DNA from: Lentihominibacter hominis
GTDB taxonomy: Bacteria; Bacillota; Clostridia; Peptostreptococcales; Anaerovoracaceae
DNA length: 64,000 bases
Reading direction: 5' to 3'
Assembly (NCBI RefSeq): GCF_014385065.1
Contig: NZ_JACRTA010000003.1
Span: 124,001 to 188,000 of the forward strand
This document shows positions 1 through 7,088 of the stretch, piece after piece (positions within the stretch are counted from its first letter, which is position 1; each line of letters opens with the position of its first letter). The notes under the pieces were generated by a model. It did not search any database. It saw only the letters and a list, made by a program, of their open reading frames with translations, and was not told where the DNA came from. Made by a program: the position numbers and the translations under genes.

Positions 1-156
1 AATTTAGGTATGAAAAAAGAAAAAATTCATTTTGATAAGTAGTCGGTAAAAGATTTTAATCGTACTGCATACAAAGAGCTTTTAAAAGTTGCAAAGAAAG
101 ATGACATTATCATTATAAAGTCTATTGATAAGTATAGTATGAATATTTATATTTAG
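1..156 (+). pseudogene. Remnant of a small serine recombinase (resolvase/invertase)
   Basis: The frame that starts at base 1 reads through to TAG at 154-156 with one internal stop at 40-42. The translated stretch DFNRTAYKELLKVAKKDD followed by IIIIKSIDK matches the conserved N-terminal region of Tn3/Pin-type resolvases, where the usual pattern is DFNRPxYxxLL, then a Gly-Asp pair, then I-K-S-I-D-R-L-x-R-N. The normal QSG before this block is replaced by the stop plus SV, and the Arg of the DRL motif is lost (DKYS). This is a decayed copy, cut by the window edge on the left, inside the same AT-rich mobile element as the intact recombinase downstream. The family assignment rests on about 30 recognisable residues. 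Confidence 0.55.
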
Positions 157-231
157 TAAGTGTTTATTATGTGAATAATTACCTTTACTTATTAATATAT
201 TGTAAACGTATAAACAAATAGGAGGTTTTGT

Positions 232-375
232 ATGAAAAATGAAGTAAAAAAAGAAAATGAATATAACGTAAATGTAAAATATGGTAATCGACCATTAAAT
301 GAATGTATGGAAAACGTTATTCAAAAGTTAATTCTAAAAGCTCAACTTTCTAAATTAAACAATTCAAAATCTTAA
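232..375 (+). CDS. Small protein (47 aa) upstream of serine recombinase
   Basis: An ATG at 232 follows a good ribosome site (GGAGG at 221-225, six bases away). The 47-residue product is charged at the N-terminus (MKNEVKKENEYN) and has a core of the form YGNRPLNECMENVIQKLI. It lies 18 bases before the large recombinase and shares its orientation and very low GC, so the two are probably co-transcribed. Short proteins of this kind are often found just upstream of large serine integrases in Firmicutes elements; I do not know a function. It could be an accessory or directionality factor, but nothing in the sequence proves this. Confidence 0.6.
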   Translation: MKNEVKKENEYNVNVKYGNRPLNECMENVIQKLILKAQLSKLNNSKS

Positions 376-393
376 TACTGAGAAGGAGGAGGA

Positions 394-1965
394 ATGAAAA
401 GTAGAGCTGCAATTTATTGTAGGCTATCTAAAGAAGATATTGAAAAAAAAGAAAGTGATTATAGTGAATCTATAAAAAATCAAGAATCGATGCTAATTGA
501 ATATGCGAAACAACATAATTTTAGGATTGCAAAAATATATCGGGATGATGATTATAGTGGATTATATGCTGATCGTCCAGAGTTTAATAAACTTATAGAG
601 GATGCTAAATTAGGACGTTTTGAAATTGTTATCGCAAAAACTCAAGCAAGATTTACAAGAAATATAGAGCATTTAGAAAGATACCTTCATCATGATTTTG
701 TTGAATGGGGAATACGTTTTATAGGTGTTGTAGATAATGTAGATACTAATGTTTTAGGAAATAAAAAAGCAAGGCAAATAAATGGATTGATAAATGAATG
801 GTATTGTGAAGATTTGTCTGCTAATATAAAAGCGAGCTTTCGTATTAAGCAGCTTAGAGGCGAATTTATAGGTTCGTCAGCTCCATATGGATATATCAAA
901 GACCCAAACAATCATCATCGTTTAATTCCAGATGATTATGCAGCAAATGTAGTAAGGTTTATTTTTTCACTTTATTTGGCCGGGATGGGTAAAAGTAAAA
1001 TTGCAAGAATTCTTACAGAAGAAGGGGTTCTTAGACCTGCTATCTATAAAAGAACACAATTAAAGCAGAATTATTATAATCCACATGAGAGGGAGTCAGA
1101 CAAATGTTGGGTTTCTCAAACTGTGAAAGGGATTTTAGAAAATGAAGTTTATATTGGAAATACAATCCAGAATAAGGCAGTAAAAACTTCATTTAAGTCA
1201 AAACGTAAAAAGACAGTGGACAAGAAAGATTGGATTAGAGTTGAAAATACACATGTCCCTATAATAGATAAGGTTACATTTGAGATGGCTCAGGAGATTA
1301 AACGCAAGAAAAGTGTTCCTGTTAAAGCTATTGAAAAAGATGATTCTATTTTTGCAAGACGATTATTTTGTGCAGATTGTGGGAAAACGATGGTGCGAGC
1401 TTTTACCAGAAGTAAAAATAAACCTAAAGAAAGATATTATGTATGTAAAACTTATAAAGCTCATGGGAATTTAACATGTACAAGCCATAAAATTCATGAA
1501 AAAGTTTTGATAGATATAGTTTTGTCTGCTATACATAAAGAAGGAGAGCGGATTTTACAAGAAGAAGAAATTGAAAGGATAAAATCTATTGAGTTTAAAA
1601 AAGTGGTTTCTAATATAGAAAGTGAATTAGAGCATGTAAACGATGAGTTAAAAAAGCTTAATACATATAAAGAAAAGCTTTATGAGAGCTATATAGATAA
1701 TATAGTATCAAAAGATGAATATCTTCTTTTAAAGAAAAAATATAATGATCAAATAGCCTTTTTTAAAAATAAAATTGAGCAATTACAAAAGAAAAAGGAA
1801 AATTCATCTGATGAGCAGGATCTGGCTTTAATCAGATGGATTAATAAATTTAAAAATCATATGTCAATTGATACTCTGAATAAAGAAGTTGTATCGGAAT
1901 TAATTCAGAGAATAGAGGTTCACGAAAATAAAGAAGTAGACATATTATTTTATTTTCACCAGTAA
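394..1965 (+). CDS. Large serine recombinase (site-specific integrase)
   Basis: This 523-residue protein is the integrase/excisionase of the element at the left of the window. The N-terminal catalytic domain (about residues 3-150) has the nucleophile Ser12 in YCRLSKED and the DDDYSGxxxxRPEFNKLIED block. A recombinase domain (about 155-270, PYGYIKDPNNHHRLIPDD onward) follows. A zinc ribbon (about 323-365, with CADC and later Cys residues) and a long coiled coil (about 385-480) complete the usual phiC31/TndX plan. Start: ATG 394 after GGAGGAGG at 384-391. The stop codon lies only about 30 bases before the point where the interrupted host gene resumes, the usual place for such a gene next to an attachment site. 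Its AT content is visibly higher than that of the downstream host genes. Confidence 0.95.
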   Translation: MKSRAAIYCRLSKEDIEKKESDYSESIKNQESMLIEYAKQHNFRIAKIYRDDDYSGLYADRPEFNKLIEDAKLGRFEIVIAKTQARFTRNIEHLERYLHHDFVEWGIRFIGVVDNVDTNVLGNKKARQINGLINEWYCEDLSANIKASFRIKQLRGEFIGSSAPYGYIKDPNNHHRLIPDDYAANVVRFIFSLYLAGMGKSKIARILTEEGVLRPAIYKRTQLKQNYYNPHERESDKCWVSQTVKGILENEVYIGNTIQNKAVKTSFKSKRKKTVDKKDWIRVENTHVPIIDKVTFEMAQEIKRKKSVPVKAIEKDDSIFARRLFCADCGKTMVRAFTRSKNKPKERYYVCKTYKAHGNLTCTSHKIHEKVLIDIVLSAIHKEGERILQEEEIERIKSIEFKKVVSNIESELEHVNDELKKLNTYKEKLYESYIDNIVSKDEYLLLKKKYNDQIAFFKNKIEQLQKKKENSSDEQDLALIRWINKFKNHMSIDTLNKEVVSELIQRIEVHENKEVDILFYFHQ

Positions 1966-2000
1966 AAATTGTTCCCAAACTATAGAAAAATTAAACGCTA
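1966..2000. other. Predicted element/host junction (attR region)
   Basis: The recombinase stops at 1965 and recognisable carboxypeptidase sequence starts at the Asn codon 1994-1996. The junction and the short core used by the recombinase must therefore lie in or very near this segment. The other end (attL) is outside the window, so the core cannot be delimited by comparing the two ends. Confidence 0.55.
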
Positions 2001-2785
2001 CCTGTGTTGCTCTCGCAGAGCATCTTAGTGGAAGTGTGGAAAGTTTCGTGGAGCTGATGAACCAACGTGCAAATAAAATGGGTCTTAAGGATAGTCATTT
2101 TGTGAATACCAATGGCCTTCCTGTAGCAAAGCATTATTCCTGTGCATATGATATAGGAATGATATCCAGAGAGCTTATGAAATTTGAAAATGCACGAGAA
2201 TGGTTTACGGCATGGCAAGAAGATATCAAGGTAGGACTTCCCGGAAAGGAAAGCAAATTTACCCTGACTAATACAAATAAGTTAATCAGAAATTATAGCG
2301 GAGCAATAGGTGTCAAGACCGGTTTTACACAGGATGCAGGTTATTGTCTTTCAGGTGCTGCAGAAAGAGATTCAACAAGACTTATAGCAGTGGTACTTGG
2401 GTGTGAAACGAGCAAAATAAGGTTTGCCGAGATGGCGAAGCTTCTGGATTATGGATTTGCCAATTATCAGACAGTGCAGTTTGCTGAAAAAGGTGAGAAA
2501 ATAAAGGATGTATCTGTATCGAAAGGTGATGAAGTAAAATTTTCTGCTGTAGCTGAAGATGATCTGGGAATCACAGTAAAAAAAGGCAGTAAGGACAATA
2601 TAAAGAAAAAAATCGAAATATATGATGATCTCAAGTTACCAATAGAAAAGGGTGGAAAAGTGGGCAGTATGATCATATATAACGGAGAAGAAAAAGAAGC
2701 CGAATATGATCTTGTTTCTGATAGAGAGATAAAGCGTGCAGATTTTATGACTACATACATTCGTATGATTAAAAAACTTATATAA
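1994..2785 (+). pseudogene. D-alanyl-D-alanine carboxypeptidase, 3' part, interrupted by the element
   Basis: This frame encodes the C-terminal half of a DacA/DacF-type penicillin-binding protein, which trims the terminal D-Ala from peptidoglycan stem peptides outside the cell. Visible are NATCVALAEHLSG, the helix that follows the SXN motif; HFVNTNGL; the KTG motif in GVKTGFTQDAGYCLSG; and the beta-rich C-terminal domain ending in a short hydrophobic anchor. The signal peptide and the SXXK motif are missing, and of SXN only the Asn (1994-1996) remains. The reading frame runs upstream into the recombinase gene without a native start. A GTG at 2036 could start a product of about 249 residues, but it would lack the catalytic Ser and the signal peptide. 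The remaining 5' part should lie left of the element, outside the window. Confidence 0.8.
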
Positions 2786-2809
2786 ATCTGATAGATGGGA
2801 GGAATCCCT

Positions 2810-3046
2810 TTGAATAATAAAAAATGCTATCTTTTCTTTTCCGGCTATTATGTTGTTTCTACGGCATCACAGCTTTTGGCAAGGTATCAGGTGAGCAATA
2901 GAATCGTCAGAGCACCGGTATATCTGAGAGACAGTTGTAATTTTGCAGTTCTTATCGATGCTGAAGACGAACAGCGAAGTCTTACATTACTCGAAAAAGC
3001 AAAAATAGCCCTTGAGAAAAAAGCCTATACGGCCAAAACTATGTAA
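2810..3046 (+). CDS. DUF3343-like small protein
   Basis: This is a 78-residue product if translation begins at TTG 2810. That codon is preferred because GGGAGGA (2797-2803) sits six bases upstream and would be wasted inside the gene if ATG 2795 were used. The sequence (CYLFFSGYYVVSTASQLLAR, then RDSCNFAVLIDAED) resembles the DUF3343 family, small proteins thought to act as sulfur or selenium carriers. That functional idea comes from the family and is not tested here. It follows the carboxypeptidase remnant by 24 bases and ends at a strong terminator, so it was probably the last gene of that operon. Confidence 0.6.
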   Translation: MNNKKCYLFFSGYYVVSTASQLLARYQVSNRIVRAPVYLRDSCNFAVLIDAEDEQRSLTLLEKAKIALEKKAYTAKTM

Positions 3047-3054
3047 CTAAATAG

Positions 3055-3090
3055 AAACTCAGAAAACAAATGCGTTTTCTGAGTTTTTTT
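3055..3090 (+). terminator. Intrinsic terminator after DUF3343-like gene
   Basis: A 13-bp perfect stem, AAACTCAGAAAAC at 3055-3067 with its complement at 3074-3086, closes a short loop and runs into a T tract. Confidence 0.9.
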
Positions 3091-3127
3091 ATGACCTGCC
3101 CGTATCTATGATACGGCGCGCAGGTCA
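3084..3127 (+). repeat. Hairpin element following a terminator, copy 1
   Basis: TTTTTTTATGACCTGCCC is followed by a small hairpin (GTATC tat GATAC), then GGCGCGCAGGTCAAAC. GACCTGC and GCAGGTC also form an outer 7-bp stem. A second copy with the same ends but a different inner hairpin lies at 32427-32472, again directly after a terminator. The rest of 3128-3287 shows nothing I recognise. Confidence 0.5.
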
Positions 3128-3287
3128 AACACAGAAACCACAGGGCATCAATTTATATTGACTGTTGTTGGCTTATATCAGTAATGTAATAAGAGAGATA
3201 TATATAATAGAAAAATAATTTATATATTTGTTTGAATTTTGACTTAAATTGGAAGATGCGGAGGTAATATCAAAAGGGCTGTATATA

Positions 3288-3316
3288 TTGACTTTTCAAC
3301 GTTTTTGCTGTATAAT
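3288..3316 (+). promoter_or_regulatory. Sigma-A promoter of the SH3/glucosaminidase gene
   Basis: TTGACT (3288-3293), a 17-bp spacer and TATAAT (3311-3316). The spacer begins TTTCAACGTTTTT, the same 13 bases as in the promoter at 6719-6747. This includes the small palindrome AACGTT. Confidence 0.85.
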
Positions 3317-3384
3317 TCCATTGTAAATCACGCTAAAAAACTATGAAAATAGATACAAAAAACATGGTATACAAGGAGGGAGTT

Positions 3385-5658
3385 ATGTCAACAAGACGAT
3401 TTACAAGAATTAACAGACTGATTTTAATAACAGTTGCGCTGATGATGGCTGTAATGATTTTCGCAGGATTGCCTTCTGCAGATTATGGGAGGGTGTACGC
3501 CTCAGGAGAAACTGCTAAAGTTACCGCTGACTTACTGTATGTGAGGAGCGGTCCGGGAACAAATTATTCAAGAATAGGCTCTTTAAGTCAAGGTAAAACT
3601 TTTGTCGTTAAAGGCTCTGCCAAAGATTCGTCAGGGGTCACATGGTATAAATTAAACTATGGCTCAAAGACGGGTTATGTATCATCGAAATATGTTAACA
3701 TAAAACAAAATTCTGTAATATCGGTTTCGAATACACAAGGAACGGTAAATACAAAAACTGATCCTCTTACGGTAAGAAGCGGACCCGGTTCCAGTTATAA
3801 AAGTCTGGGAAGTATTGCCAAAGGAAAGACTTTTACCATAAAAGGAAAGGTTCAAGATTTTTCAGGAGTATGGTGGTATACTTTTGATTTTAACGGAAAA
3901 ACCGGGTATGTTTCTTCTGCATATGTCAAGACCAGCTCCACTTCTACAAGTGTTACGGAGATAAAAGGAACTACAGGTACAGTAAATACAAAAACTGATC
4001 CTCTTACGGTAAGAAGTGGTCCGGGTGCAAGCTACAGCAGTCTTGGAACATTGGCAAAGGGCAAAACTTTTGCGGTGACAGGCAAGGCTCAAGACAGTTC
4101 AGGAACGTGGTGGTATAGACTTACATATAGCGGAAAGACAGGTTATGTATCATCAAAATATGTTACTGTAAAAACTGATTCAGGAGCTACAGAGAAGCCT
4201 CAGAATTCTAAAGGAACAGTAAATACCAAGTCGGATCCTCTTACAGTAAGAAGCGGACCGGGAACCAGTTACGGAAGTATCGGTACTCTGGCCAAGGGAA
4301 AAACTTTTGAGATTGTCGGCAGTGCAAAAGATACTTCAGGAAAACTTTGGTATAAACTTACATATAACGGAAGATTTGGATATGTTTCAGCTGATTATGT
4401 GAAAGTTACAGATAAAGAAGACAGCGGAAATACGGGTGACAATACAGGAGGAACGTCCAGTAAGCCTGTTACCTTCCAGATGGGAACGACAACAGCGCCG
4501 AGTGGTCTTAATGTAAGGAGTGGTCCGGGAACCAACTACAGCAGACTTACGACACTGCCTAAGGGAACAGCAGTGACTATTACCGGATCCGCCAAGGCAA
4601 GCGACGGGAAAGTATGGTACAAGTATCAATACAGTGCCGCTAAGGACGGATATATATGTTCTGATTATGTAACAGTGAAAACGGTAACTTCAGACAGTGA
4701 ATTTGAATCATATATGACATCTCAGGGATTTCCTGAAAGTTATAAGCCGGGGCTTAGGGTTCTTCATGCATCTCACCCTCAATGGATATTCAAGTCGTAT
4801 AATGTAGGATATACATGGTCACAGGCCATTTCAAAGGAAACTGCCAATGTATCTACTAATCTTGTCAGCTCTTCTTCACCTGTATCATACAGATCTACAG
4901 CCCCCGGATCATATAACTCAGCTACGAAGACATGGTCTACATTTGACGGAGGCTGGTATGCGGCAAGCGATAAAGTTGTGGCATATTATATGGACCCCAG
5001 GAATTTCTTGAGTGAAAGCGGAATATATCAGTTTATGACTCATAAGTATGACAGTGGATCGCAAAGCGCTAATACAGTGGCAGCAGTAATAAACGGATCT
5101 TTCATGCAGAGTAGGAATCCGGGAGGCGGGTATAGTTCATATTCCGCGCTGATAAATGCTGCGGGAAAAAATACAGGAGTAAATCCTAATGTTCTTGCAG
5201 CAATGATAATACAGGAACAGGGATGGAACGGAAGCAGCCTTGTATCAGGTACATATCCGGGGTATCAAGGATATTATAACTTTTTCAATATTGGAGCATA
5301 TACGACAAGCTCTATGAATGCGATACAGAGAGGGTTATGGTATGCGAAGGGCTCGGGAGTAGGAGCGACAAGTTATTCCAGACCTTGGAATACTCCGTAT
5401 AAATCTATTGAAGGCGGAGCAAAATTTTATTCAGGAGAGTATGTTTCCAACAAACAGGATTCATACTATACTAAGAAGTTCAATGTTAAAAATGGTGTAA
5501 ATAAAGTAGGTACTCATCAATATATGACTAATGTTGCAGGCGCGGCAGGTGAAGGTAGCATTGTGAAAAGAGCTTACAGCAGCAACGACAATTATCCTGT
5601 AGTATTTGAGATTCCTGTTTACAATAGTATGCCTGTATCTGCTTGCCAGCTGCCGTAA
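3385..5658 (+). CDS. Secreted cell-wall hydrolase: five SH3 domains plus glucosaminidase
   Basis: Exported autolysin of 757 residues. ATG 3385 is chosen over 3343 because AAGGAGGG (3373-3380) precedes it and a signal peptide follows directly (basic MSTRRFTRINR, then a hydrophobic stretch ending near VYASG). Five bacterial SH3 repeats come next, each with the signature VRSGPGxxY followed by GKTGYVSxxYV; they are taken to bind the wall. The C-terminal 240 residues (AKGKNTGVNPNVLAAMIIQEQ onward in the alternative numbering, with GYYNFFNIGA and SIEGGAKFYSGEYV) form a beta-N-acetylglucosaminidase domain of the LytG/FlgJ class that cleaves peptidoglycan glycan strands. It is followed after 25 bases by a cohesin-like membrane protein, and shares its promoter sequence with the hydrolase gene at 7089. 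Confidence 0.9.
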   Translation: MSTRRFTRINRLILITVALMMAVMIFAGLPSADYGRVYASGETAKVTADLLYVRSGPGTNYSRIGSLSQGKTFVVKGSAKDSSGVTWYKLNYGSKTGYVSSKYVNIKQNSVISVSNTQGTVNTKTDPLTVRSGPGSSYKSLGSIAKGKTFTIKGKVQDFSGVWWYTFDFNGKTGYVSSAYVKTSSTSTSVTEIKGTTGTVNTKTDPLTVRSGPGASYSSLGTLAKGKTFAVTGKAQDSSGTWWYRLTYSGKTGYVSSKYVTVKTDSGATEKPQNSKGTVNTKSDPLTVRSGPGTSYGSIGTLAKGKTFEIVGSAKDTSGKLWYKLTYNGRFGYVSADYVKVTDKEDSGNTGDNTGGTSSKPVTFQMGTTTAPSGLNVRSGPGTNYSRLTTLPKGTAVTITGSAKASDGKVWYKYQYSAAKDGYICSDYVTVKTVTSDSEFESYMTSQGFPESYKPGLRVLHASHPQWIFKSYNVGYTWSQAISKETANVSTNLVSSSSPVSYRSTAPGSYNSATKTWSTFDGGWYAASDKVVAYYMDPRNFLSESGIYQFMTHKYDSGSQSANTVAAVINGSFMQSRNPGGGYSSYSALINAAGKNTGVNPNVLAAMIIQEQGWNGSSLVSGTYPGYQGYYNFFNIGAYTTSSMNAIQRGLWYAKGSGVGATSYSRPWNTPYKSIEGGAKFYSGEYVSNKQDSYYTKKFNVKNGVNKVGTHQYMTNVAGAAGEGSIVKRAYSSNDNYPVVFEIPVYNSMPVSACQLP

Positions 5659-5683
5659 ACAGCGATAATGATTCGAGGGGTTT

Positions 5684-6550
5684 ATGATGACGCATTGTAA
5701 AGAGAAAGAAAATTTAGCAGAATGTATTTTAAGAAAAATGATAATAACGGTGATGGTATTAGCTTTGCTGATACCCATCATCTCGCCTAAGGTATTCGCA
5801 GCATCCTCTGTAACAATAAGCGGAGGAGATAATATAAAAGGAGGAGATACTTTTACTGTTGCTGTTACCTTTGGAGGAGGCGATATAGGGCGTGTTGACG
5901 GAAGCCTGTCATATGATACAGAGAAACTTACGTATATATCAGGAGGAAGCAGTACGGGAAATTCCGGCTATATACAGCTTAAGGAAGCCAGTACTGACGG
6001 CAGTGTTACTTTTAATATAGAGTTTCAGGCTTTAGATGAAGGAGATACAGTGTTACAGGTGGCGACAAGAGAGATGTATGATCTCAATGAGGTTTATATG
6101 AGCGAAACTCCTTCTGCTTCTAAAACAATATCAATATCCGGAAGTGCTGCTTCCCAGCAAATTATAACTCAAACATCTTCTCCGGATCAGCCTGTAGCGG
6201 AAACAGAGCTCAAAGGTGTAGACGAAAAACCCGATGAGGGTATTTCCGGAAAGACCTTATTTATGGTAATCATTATTGCGGTACCAATTGTGTTGATAAT
6301 AATAATAGCAATAATTTTATCTAAAAAGAAAAAATCAAAGGATGACATCAGTGGCAAAAAAGAGAATCAAGATGATGAATGTCATGATAACATAGATTAT
6401 CACAGAGAAAACCGGCATATTGACGGTGAAGTTTCAGAAAATATTGTCAGAAAGGAAAAATCAGAACAGAAAAAAGCTGTAAAAAAGAAAGCTTCGGAAG
6501 AAACTGAAAACTGGGCAGACTGGAATGGCTTTGATGATAATGACTTATAG
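5684..6550 (+). CDS. Exported cohesin-like protein with C-terminal membrane anchor
   Basis: The 288-residue product has an N-terminal signal segment (MIITVMVLALLIPIISPKVFA), then about 125 residues that resemble a cohesin domain: VTISGGDNIKGGDTFTVAV, GRVDGSLSYDTEKLTYISG and TVLQVATREM fit the beta-sandwich pattern of that family. A membrane helix follows (TLFMVIIIAVPIVLIIIIAI), with a basic stop and a charged cytoplasmic tail of about 70 residues ending in WADWNGFDDNDL. It lies 25 bases downstream of the wall hydrolase and is probably co-transcribed. No dockerin partner or cellulase is visible, so a role in holding surface proteins is only a guess. The tail is long for a simple anchor. Confidence 0.7.
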   Translation: MMTHCKEKENLAECILRKMIITVMVLALLIPIISPKVFAASSVTISGGDNIKGGDTFTVAVTFGGGDIGRVDGSLSYDTEKLTYISGGSSTGNSGYIQLKEASTDGSVTFNIEFQALDEGDTVLQVATREMYDLNEVYMSETPSASKTISISGSAASQQIITQTSSPDQPVAETELKGVDEKPDEGISGKTLFMVIIIAVPIVLIIIIAIILSKKKKSKDDISGKKENQDDECHDNIDYHRENRHIDGEVSENIVRKEKSEQKKAVKKKASEETENWADWNGFDDNDL

Positions 6551-6558
6551 GATAAGTA

Positions 6559-6600
6559 AAAAAGAGCATCTGAAATTAAAATCAGACGTTCTTTTTTTAC
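6559..6600 (+). terminator. Intrinsic terminator after cohesin-like gene
   Basis: AAGAGCATCTGA pairs imperfectly with TCAGACGTTCTT across an 8-base loop, followed by TTTTTTT. Confidence 0.75.
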
Positions 6601-6718
6601 GGCAAGATAAATGAAGAAAAGTAAATTAAGATAATAAGTTGTAAAAAATAATATTTAAAAATTAGTTTTTATAAAAACTCAGTAAGTTGTAATAGAAATT
6701 TACTAAAGGCTTAAAACA

Positions 6719-6747
6719 TTGACATTTCAACGTTTTTAAGGTATTAT
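6719..6747 (+). promoter_or_regulatory. Sigma-A promoter upstream of the small ORF and second hydrolase
   Basis: TTGACA (6719-6724), 17-bp spacer, TATTAT (6742-6747). The spacer starts with the same TTTCAACGTTTTT as the promoter at 3288. From here to 7089 the only coding candidate is the 36-codon ORF at 6849. Confidence 0.8.
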
Positions 6748-6848
6748 TATAGCATAGTTTGCTTAAGAAAAGCAGATAAAAGTACTAAAAAAGCTGATTG
6801 ACAAGTTTAGGATTATGTAAATTAATTAAAGGAGGTGAATGAAATTAT

Positions 6849-6959
6849 ATGTTTTTACGAAGCTTATATCAACTGAATCGTTTGAAATTAGATATGAATC
6901 CATTTGAAGATTTTTTAGATAAGTTTCTGTTAAAATTAAATAGAAAAGAAGAAATGTAA
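6849..6959 (+). CDS. Small ORF (36 aa) in the leader of the second wall hydrolase
   Basis: ATG 6849 lies ten bases after a strong GGAGGTGA site (6831-6838). The predicted peptide starts MFLRSLYQLNRLKL and has NPFEDFLDKFLLKLNRKEE as an amphipathic, helix-like second half. A competing ATG at 6839 touches the ribosome site and would give 22 residues in another frame. The ORF is between the promoter at 6719 and the gene at 7089. It may be a real small protein or a leader peptide; I recognise no family. Confidence 0.4.
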   Translation: MFLRSLYQLNRLKLDMNPFEDFLDKFLLKLNRKEEM

Positions 6960-7088
6960 TTTACATAAAACATTTACAGAAAACTATTTAAACTCGCCAG
7001 ACAGCATGTATTTTGACTAAAAAATGAGTTGTATGTGAGATTTTAATGTAAATTTTAATATAATGTGATAAAAGGAGGATAAGGAAAA

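Noticed and set aside
5684..6550. Cellulosome interpretation of the cohesin-like protein
   Set aside because: No dockerin, scaffoldin or glycoside hydrolase lies nearby; the context is cell-wall turnover.
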